Part shown: positions 59,293 to 64,000 of the stretch, one piece after another
Numbering within the stretch: position 1 is the first letter of the stretch
How the letters are laid out: the number at the start of each line of letters is the position of its first letter
Source of the DNA: Achromobacter anxifer
GTDB lineage: Bacteria > Pseudomonadota > Gammaproteobacteria > Burkholderiales > Burkholderiaceae_B
Direction of reading: 5' to 3'
DNA length: 64,000 nt
NCBI RefSeq assembly: GCF_903652925.1
Contig: NZ_CAHLAR010000002.1
Coordinates: 682,001-746,000 of the forward strand
Position numbers and translations under genes: made by a program
Notes under the pieces: generated by a model
What the model was told of the DNA's origin: nothing
Databases searched by the model: none
What the model saw: the letters and a program-made list of their open reading frames with translations, nothing else

Positions 59293-60263
59293 GCCGAGGC
59301 CTCCAGCCGCACCCGCGGGTCCAGCACTTTATAAAGAATGTCCACGATCAGGTTCAGGGTCACGAACAGGCACACCACCACGATCAGGTAGGCCACGATG
59401 ACGGGGCGGTCCAGCGCGTTCAGGCTGTCCAGGATCAGCTTGCCGGCGCCGGGCCAGGCGAAGATGCTTTCCGTGACCACGGCGAAGGCGATGGTGGAGC
59501 CCAGCTCCAGGCCCAGCACCGTCACCAGCGGAATCATGGTGTTGCGCAGCACGTGCACACAGACCACGCGCATGGGCGACAGGCCCTTGGCGCGCGCGAA
59601 CTTCACGAAGTCCAGCGGCAGCACGTCGCGCACGCCGGCGCGGGTCAGGCGAATCACCAGCGAGATCTTGAACAGCGACAGGTTGAACGCCGGCAGGATC
59701 AGGTGGCGCCAGCCGTCGGCCGTCAGCCAGGACCACTGGAAGCCCAGGAACTCCACCGTCTCGCCGCGGCCGCTGGCCGGCAGCCAGCCCAGCGACACGC
59801 TGAAGGTCATGATCAGCATCAGCGCGATCCAGAACGTCGGCAGCGAGAAGCCGACGATGCTGCCCGCCATGATCATCTTGGAGAAGCGGCTGTCGGGATA
59901 CAGGCCGGCGTAGAGGCCCAGCGGCAGACCCACCACCACGGCCAGCATCATCGCGGCGATGGCCAGTTCGAAGGTGGCCGGCAGGCGCTGGATCACCAGC
60001 TCGATTGCGGGGATGTTGTAGACGAAGCTGTTGCCCAGATTGCCGTGCAGGGCGCCGTTCAGGAACCCCAGATACTGTTCCCACAGCGGCTTGTCGAAGC
60101 CCAGCTCGGCGATGATGCGGGCGCGGTCCACCTGGTCCACGTCCTGGCCGATCAGGATGTCCACCGGATTGCCGATGGCGTGCAGGCCCACGAAGACGAT
60201 CAGCGTCATCAGGAAGACCACCACCGCGGCTTGCGCGATGCGGCGCAGCAACCAGCCTGTCAT
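59289..60263 (-). CDS. ABC transporter permease (DppB-like)
   Basis: A 324-residue inner-membrane permease from ATG 60263. Six helices; the N-terminal LLRRIAQAAVVVFLMTLIVFV and GNPVDILIGQDV segments are typical of DppB/OppB. The coupling loop is FVKFARAKGLSPMRVVCVHV, and WPGAGKLILDSLNALDRPVI is the conserved C-terminal motif. Overlaps the monooxygenase gene stop by four bases. Partner of the DppC-like protein. Confidence 0.92.
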   Translation of the reverse strand: MTGWLLRRIAQAAVVVFLMTLIVFVGLHAIGNPVDILIGQDVDQVDRARIIAELGFDKPLWEQYLGFLNGALHGNLGNSFVYNIPAIELVIQRLPATFELAIAAMMLAVVVGLPLGLYAGLYPDSRFSKMIMAGSIVGFSLPTFWIALMLIMTFSVSLGWLPASGRGETVEFLGFQWSWLTADGWRHLILPAFNLSLFKISLVIRLTRAGVRDVLPLDFVKFARAKGLSPMRVVCVHVLRNTMIPLVTVLGLELGSTIAFAVVTESIFAWPGAGKLILDSLNALDRPVIVAYLIVVVCLFVTLNLIVDILYKVLDPRVRLEASA

Positions 60264-61729
60264 CGCGCGGTCTCCGATTGCGGGGTCGGCGTCGGGGCTG
60301 GTACCCATTCATCGCCGAACACTTCCGGCTCGCAGAACGCTTCCATATTGGCGTAGTGCGTCTCCACGTCCTCGCGGTAGAACAGGCCGGCGATGCCTTG
60401 CGCCAGGCGCTTGGCGCCTTCGCTGATGGCCGGGATGTCGCCCGAGATCGTGCCCTGCGTCAGGGCCGCGGGGTAGGAGAAGCAATGCACGCGGTCCAGA
60501 CCGGGGCAGGCGCCCGGGGTCTTTTCCTGCAATTCGAACACCGCGCCCAGGTCGGGCGAGTCATGCAGCTCCTGGTCCTCTTCGCCGGCCGGCGGCACAT
60601 AGCGGTCGCCCCAGGCGCGCACGTGCGGCGCCAGCGCGGCGAACTCCGGACGCACGGTCCAGTCGATGCGGAAACCCGTGGAGAAGATCAGGAAGTCCAG
60701 CACGAACACGCCCTTGGGCGTGGTGACGTGGATCTCGTCGCCGACCAGCGCCAGGTCCTGCACGCCAGCGCCCAGGTTGAAGCGGGCGTTGGGGTGGCGC
60801 GAGACGCGCAGCGTGCTGCCGCGCGGCGGCGGCACCTGGGCGGCGTTGATGTAGTGGCGGATCTTCCACTTCCATTCGTCGGGCAAGGTCAGGTGGCCGT
60901 GGGTCAGGCCGGGATTGCCCGCGCCCTTGCCCTTGTTGACGCGGGGAATGTCGTTGCGGCGGATCAGCAGGTCGACGCTGGCGGCGCCGGCTTCCAGCGC
61001 GGTGGCCGCGCTGTCCATGGCCGACGCGCCCGCGCCCACCACGCCCACGCGCTTGCCGGCCAGGGTGTTGTAGTCCATCACGTCGGACGAGTGCGCCCAG
61101 CGGTTGCGCGGCAGCTTCTTCGCAAAATCAGGCACATAGGCGCCGCCCAGGCCGTCGCGGCCGGTGGCCAGCACCACGCGGCGCGCCAGCACCGTGCTGC
61201 GTCCGGCGGGGGATTCGATGTCCAGCTGTACCAGCTGGTCGGCGCGCGGCAGCACGGCCAGGACGCGGTGCTCGTTACGCAGGTCCAGGTCCAGCGCGCG
61301 GCGGTACCAGCGCAGGTAGTCCATCCATTGCAGGCGCGGAATCTTGTCCAGTGCTTCCCAGGCCTCGGAACCGAACTGGGCTTCGAACCAGGCGCGGAAG
61401 GTCAGCGCCGGCAGGCCCAGCGCGGGGCCGGTCAGCTGCTTGGGCGAACGCAGGGTTTCCATGCGGGCGGTGGTGGCCCAGGGGCCTTCATAGCCTTCCG
61501 GCGCCTGGTCGAAGATCGGGGCGTTGATGCCCAGGTGCTTGAGCGAGGCGGCGGCGGCCAGGCCGGCCATGCCGCCGCCGATGACGGCCACGTCCAGCAC
61601 CGGCTGGCCGTCGACGAGGCGCGGCGTGACCCAGTTCTTGGCGGGGATTTCCAGCCAGGACAGGTCTTGCCGCAGGCGCGCTTCCAGCGCGGCGAGGCCT
61701 TGCGGCGGGGTGGCTACAGGCTGATTCAT
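60260..61729 (-). CDS. Flavin-dependent monooxygenase (NAD(P)-binding, FMO/BVMO-like)
   Basis: A 489-residue soluble oxidoreductase. FAD site VAVIGGGMAGLAAA (Gly51-Gly56), second dinucleotide site VGVVGAGASAMDSA (around 229-240), ATG motif VVLATGRDG, and a later FLIFSTGFRID match flavin-containing monooxygenases and the related SidA/Baeyer-Villiger branch. The strict FMO fingerprint is not obvious, so substrate class (N-, S- or C-oxygenation) stays open. Encoded first after the LysR gene and before the transporter genes, all overlapping by four bases. It probably starts breakdown of the imported compound. Confidence 0.88.
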   Translation of the reverse strand: MNQPVATPPQGLAALEARLRQDLSWLEIPAKNWVTPRLVDGQPVLDVAVIGGGMAGLAAAASLKHLGINAPIFDQAPEGYEGPWATTARMETLRSPKQLTGPALGLPALTFRAWFEAQFGSEAWEALDKIPRLQWMDYLRWYRRALDLDLRNEHRVLAVLPRADQLVQLDIESPAGRSTVLARRVVLATGRDGLGGAYVPDFAKKLPRNRWAHSSDVMDYNTLAGKRVGVVGAGASAMDSAATALEAGAASVDLLIRRNDIPRVNKGKGAGNPGLTHGHLTLPDEWKWKIRHYINAAQVPPPRGSTLRVSRHPNARFNLGAGVQDLALVGDEIHVTTPKGVFVLDFLIFSTGFRIDWTVRPEFAALAPHVRAWGDRYVPPAGEEDQELHDSPDLGAVFELQEKTPGACPGLDRVHCFSYPAALTQGTISGDIPAISEGAKRLAQGIAGLFYREDVETHYANMEAFCEPEVFGDEWVPAPTPTPQSETAR

Positions 61730-62703
61730 ATAGCAGGTGATTCCGTAAGAGGGGCGTCGTCGCCGTAGATCGACTGCAGGAGCGCCGAATGTTCGGCGGC
61801 GTCGTGCAGGGCGAAGCCGGGCAGCAGGGCCGCGGCGGCTTGGGCGAGCGCGTCGACCATGGCCTGGCAGGCTGGCGTCGGCGTTTGCGACTGCGGGGTG
61901 ATGACCCCGAAGAAAAAGGGGATGTCCAGGTCGATGGGCCGGATCGCCACGCCCGGCATGGGGGCGCCGTAGGCGGTGATCGGTTCCAGCACCGACACGC
62001 CCAGTCCGGCGCGCACGGCGGCCAAGGCGTTGACGGACGAATTGGTTTCCATGGTGCCCAGCGCCTGGGCGTTCTGCGCCAGCGCGGCGTCCAGGCGGCG
62101 GCGCAGCCGGTAGGGGTTGGCCATGGTGATCAGGCGGCGTCCGGCCAGCGCGGCCACCGGCACCACCGCCTGCTGCGCCAGCGGATCGTTTTCCGGCAGC
62201 GCGACCACACAGGGCGCTTGCCCGATCCAGTGCACCGTCAGGCCGCGATGTTCCAGCGGCAGGCTGGTCGCGCCCAGTTGGGCGGCGCCCGACAGCACGG
62301 CGTGCACCACGCGTTCGGGTGAGGCGCTGCGCAGCTGGATACGCGCGGCGCCGACCCGGTCCTCGATGCGCTTGAGCGCGTCGGGCACCAGGCCTGCCGC
62401 CAGGGCGGAAGTGGCGGCCATCAGCAGCGGCTGGGCCTGGCCGCGGGCGATTTCATCGGCGCGGCTGCGGATCTGCTGCAGGCCCGCCAGCGCGCGTTCG
62501 ACATCGTCATACAGCAGGAAGCCTTGCTCGGTCGGCGTCACGCGCGGACCGCTGCGAGCAAACAAGGGATAGCCGATCTCGGCTTCGAGTTCCTGCAACA
62601 ACCGGCTGATCGCCGGCTGGGAGCGTCCCAACAGCCGGCCGGCAGCAGTGACGCTGCCCGTGGACATGACGGCCGCGAAGGCCTCGAGTTGACGAAGTTC
62701 CAT
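61726..62703 (-). CDS. LysR-family regulator, first gene of the operon
   Basis: A 325-residue regulator: winged helix at 1-65 (MELRQLEAFAAVMSTGSVTAAGRLLGRSQPAISRLLQELE-type, first part) and effector domain to 305 with SVNALAAVRAGLGVSVLEP. It is transcribed in the same direction as the eight genes it probably controls, and its stop overlaps the monooxygenase start (ATGA). LysR genes normally face their targets, so this in-operon place means it controls its own messenger too. An inverted repeat lies 75-107 bases upstream. Confidence 0.92.
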   Translation of the reverse strand: MELRQLEAFAAVMSTGSVTAAGRLLGRSQPAISRLLQELEAEIGYPLFARSGPRVTPTEQGFLLYDDVERALAGLQQIRSRADEIARGQAQPLLMAATSALAAGLVPDALKRIEDRVGAARIQLRSASPERVVHAVLSGAAQLGATSLPLEHRGLTVHWIGQAPCVVALPENDPLAQQAVVPVAALAGRRLITMANPYRLRRRLDAALAQNAQALGTMETNSSVNALAAVRAGLGVSVLEPITAYGAPMPGVAIRPIDLDIPFFFGVITPQSQTPTPACQAMVDALAQAAAALLPGFALHDAAEHSALLQSIYGDDAPLTESPAI

Positions 62704-62777
62704 CTGATTTGATCTATGCCAAGGACGAATTCTTGCCCGGCAAGTATGCGCTTTGCAAATAATTAAAGAGCATAAGT

Positions 62778-62810
62778 AAATTCCCTGATGGGGTTTTCCT
62801 CAGGGAATTT
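62778..62810. promoter_or_regulatory. 11-bp inverted repeat upstream of the LysR-led operon
   Basis: AAATTCCCTGA (62778-62788) and TCAGGGAATTT (62800-62810) are exact complements around an 11-base spacer in an AT-rich stretch. It is a possible operator for the operon; it could also be a hairpin. Confidence 0.45.
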
Positions 62811-62874
62811 CATAACTGGTAGTTATTTCAAGGGCTTGCGGGAATCCGTCCGCCTTCCTGGCTCCCGGCAAGAG

Positions 62875-62903
62875 AAAGCCCGCTTGCGGCGGCAGCGGGC
62901 TTT
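62875..62903 (-). terminator. Bidirectional-type terminator
   Basis: AAAGCCCGCT and AGCGGGCTTT form a 10-bp stem around a 9-base loop. On the minus strand it lies 40 bases after the stop of the gene at 62943-63173 and ends in a short T-run. Confidence 0.65.
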
Positions 62904-62942
62904 TGGCTGGTCAAACGGGCGGGCGCGGTGGGTTCGGCCCGT

Positions 62943-63173
62943 TCAGGAATGGCTGCGTCCTTCGCGGCGCCAATACAGATAGCGTTCAATCTCTGCCTGC
63001 TCCACCGCAGGGTCAAGCCGGCGCCATCTGACCACGTATCCGCGGTGCGCCGGCGGCATCCAGCCCAGCACGGAGTACATCGTGACTTCGGTCTCGCCCG
63101 TATTGAATTCGGTTTCGAAGAATCCCTGGCGATCCGGTGGATCGCTGCCGCAAATCCAGCTGGAACCTGGCAT
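62943..63173 (-). CDS. Small hypothetical protein
   Basis: A 76-residue protein from ATG 63173, chosen because GGGGAG lies six bases upstream; an ATG at 63194 has no such site. The sequence has MPGSSWICGSDPPDRQGFF, EVTMYSVLGWMPPAHRGYVV and a basic, aromatic C-terminus with YLYWRREGR. A single Cys, no signal peptide. Not recognised. The terminator-like hairpin downstream supports a real transcript. Confidence 0.6.
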   Translation of the reverse strand: MPGSSWICGSDPPDRQGFFETEFNTGETEVTMYSVLGWMPPAHRGYVVRWRRLDPAVEQAEIERYLYWRREGRSHS

Positions 63174-63468
63174 GACGTTCTCCCCGTACACCATCGCGTT
63201 GTAGGGGCGATCCGGTCAAAAGCCGACCCGCGTTTCGGATTGAGGTCGATGGCTATGGACCAGACCACCTGCAATCAGCCGATTGGTAAAACTGCTTTCA
63301 ATCCTACGCGCCGGGCTATGGAATGGCATACGTTTTAGCCCCGATGCGGGCTGCGGCCGCCTTGTGTTAGAAACACGGATGGGGCTGCTGCCGCAATCTT
63401 TGCGAACCTTTGCAGTTCGATTTGGCGGATGCCGGTAGTATTCGGCCATCGAACCTCAGGAGCCCGCC

Positions 63469-63540
63469 ATGCACAGTCAGCAACCCGCGCCCGAGCCGAA
63501 CAAGCGCCGTTGGCCCTTCGGCTACGGTGAAGAGGAATAG
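63469..63540 (+). CDS. Possible 23-residue small protein
   Basis: A 23-codon frame with AGGAG seven bases before its ATG. The product is hydrophilic and Pro-rich, with a central KRRWPFGYG and an acidic EEE end. No homologue recognised. The good ribosome site and compact ending are the only support; the 274 bases before it (63195-63468) hold no other convincing gene. Confidence 0.4.
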   Translation: MHSQQPAPEPNKRRWPFGYGEEE

Positions 63541-63550
63541 GCCCGCGACG

Positions 63551-63760
63551 TCAGTCGATGCGCGCAACCCGGTCACCCGGACCGGAGGCCTCGTGATAGA
63601 TGTCATCCAGGTATTCGGCCAGTTCATCGCCGGATACGTCGGCAGGGATGGCCAGATCCGAAACCCTTACGCGCTTGCCGCCTTCCGAGCGGTACACCGC
63701 CCACGCCGCGCCTTCGCGCTGGATATCCAGTTGAAATCGGCCGTAGATGTCGAATCTCAT
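63551..63760 (-). CDS. Small conserved hypothetical protein (DUF7661-like)
   Basis: A 69-residue acidic soluble protein with AGGGA nine bases before the ATG at 63760. It begins MRFDIYGRFQLDIQREGAAW, has a central GKRVRVSDLAIP and ends with an acidic helix DELAEYLDDIYHE. The pattern of a short beta hairpin, basic strand and acidic helix is common to a family of small proteins in this group, for which I know no function. It lies 16 bases upstream of the stop of the LysR gene on the same strand. Confidence 0.65.
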   Translation of the reverse strand: MRFDIYGRFQLDIQREGAAWAVYRSEGGKRVRVSDLAIPADVSGDELAEYLDDIYHEASGPGDRVARID

Positions 63761-63776
63761 GGGCGTCCCTGAAGAA

Positions 63777-64000
63777 TCATGACCAGGTCAGCGCCAGCTC
63801 GGCGGCCACGCTGCGCGTGAGTCCCAGCAGCGCCTGAGCGGCCGGGCTGAGCGTTTCGCCGCCGCGCGTCAGCACTTCCAGGCTGCGCACGGCGCTTTGA
63901 TCGGCCAGGGGCACGATCGCCAGTTTTTCGCTGGCCGTGACGGCCAGCGCGGGCAGGATGGTGACGCCAAAGCCCTGTTCGACGAAGGTCAGCAGGGACG
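63777..64000 (-). CDS. LysR-family regulator, C-terminal part (cut by window end)
   Basis: The frame is open from the window edge to TGA at 63777-63779, giving 73 residues. They read SLLTFVEQGFGVTILPALAV, then VPLADQSAVRSLEVLTRGG and a final helix ending AAELALTWS. The GFGVTILP motif and following strands are the end of a LysR effector-binding domain. The DNA-binding part lies outside the window. Confidence 0.8.
   Translation of the reverse strand, partial: SLLTFVEQGFGVTILPALAVTASEKLAIVPLADQSAVRSLEVLTRGGETLSPAAQALLGLTRSVAAELALTWS

Noticed and set aside
1-64000. tRNA or rRNA genes
   Set aside because: No cloverleaf with a TTCGA-type T-loop and CCA-adjacent stem, and no rRNA-like stretch, was found on reading both strands.

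Overview
The window is high-GC, densely coded chromosomal DNA from a betaproteobacterium. The abundance of LysR regulators, a Bug-type tricarboxylate-binding protein, VOC dioxygenase-fold proteins and Dpp-type ABC operons fits Alcaligenaceae, most likely Achromobacter or a close Bordetella relative; this is inferred from gene content, not from a marker gene. No rRNA, tRNA, CRISPR array, integrase or replication origin was seen.

Layout. 1-11.2 kb: a cut-off VOC gene, a secreted-protein gene followed by a recent 837-bp tandem duplication, a NUC1-type nuclease, a GGDEF cyclase, a zinc-ribbon membrane protein, a radical SAM protein, a less GC-rich pair (LprI-domain protein and GIY-YIG protein) and a Rossmann oxidoreductase. 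11.2-16.3 kb: a ferredoxin reductase fused to an M24 peptidase domain, divergent from a three-domain GntR/aminotransferase/AraC regulator, plus two VOC proteins. 16.4-26.2 kb: M48 protease and DUF4034 pair, small hypothetical genes, a DUF3604 protein, LysR and Bug receptor. 26.5-33 kb: HD hydrolase, EamA exporter, MarR-GNAT fusion with a clear operator, GlxA/FtrA-type regulator with divergent isochorismatase, and a lipoprotein gene followed by a PG-binding/M15 peptidase.

33.2-40.4 kb: a sugar- or hydroxy-acid-type catabolic operon (MFS-SDR-IlvD/Edd-hydroxyisobutyrate dehydrogenase family, divergent LysR) lies between a truncated and a full copy of the same unknown gene. The MFS gene has lost its first two transmembrane helices by an in-frame deletion.

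41.0-48.4 kb is an accessory island with lower GC and different codon use. It holds an HNH nuclease with an extra N-terminal domain, an overlapping OLD-family nuclease/UvrD-like helicase pair that matches Gabija (gajA/gajB), an IS3-family remnant, a second HNH protein, a PLD-type nuclease and a small gene preceded by a C4-antisense-RNA-like element. Related copies of a roughly 18-nt sequence, partly arranged as hairpins, sit at the gene boundaries. This is the best candidate for an interesting system: the Gabija pair is known, but the surrounding nucleases and the shared intergenic repeat are not explained by it.

48.5-64 kb returns to ordinary chromosome: a decayed copy and an intact copy of a methyltransferase gene, VOC and LysE genes, then a nine-gene operon (LysR, flavin monooxygenase, DppB, DppC, DppD, DppF, substrate-binding protein, BAAT-type thioesterase, fused carboxymuconolactone-decarboxylase-family protein) held together by four-base overlaps, and finally a few small genes and a cut-off LysR gene.
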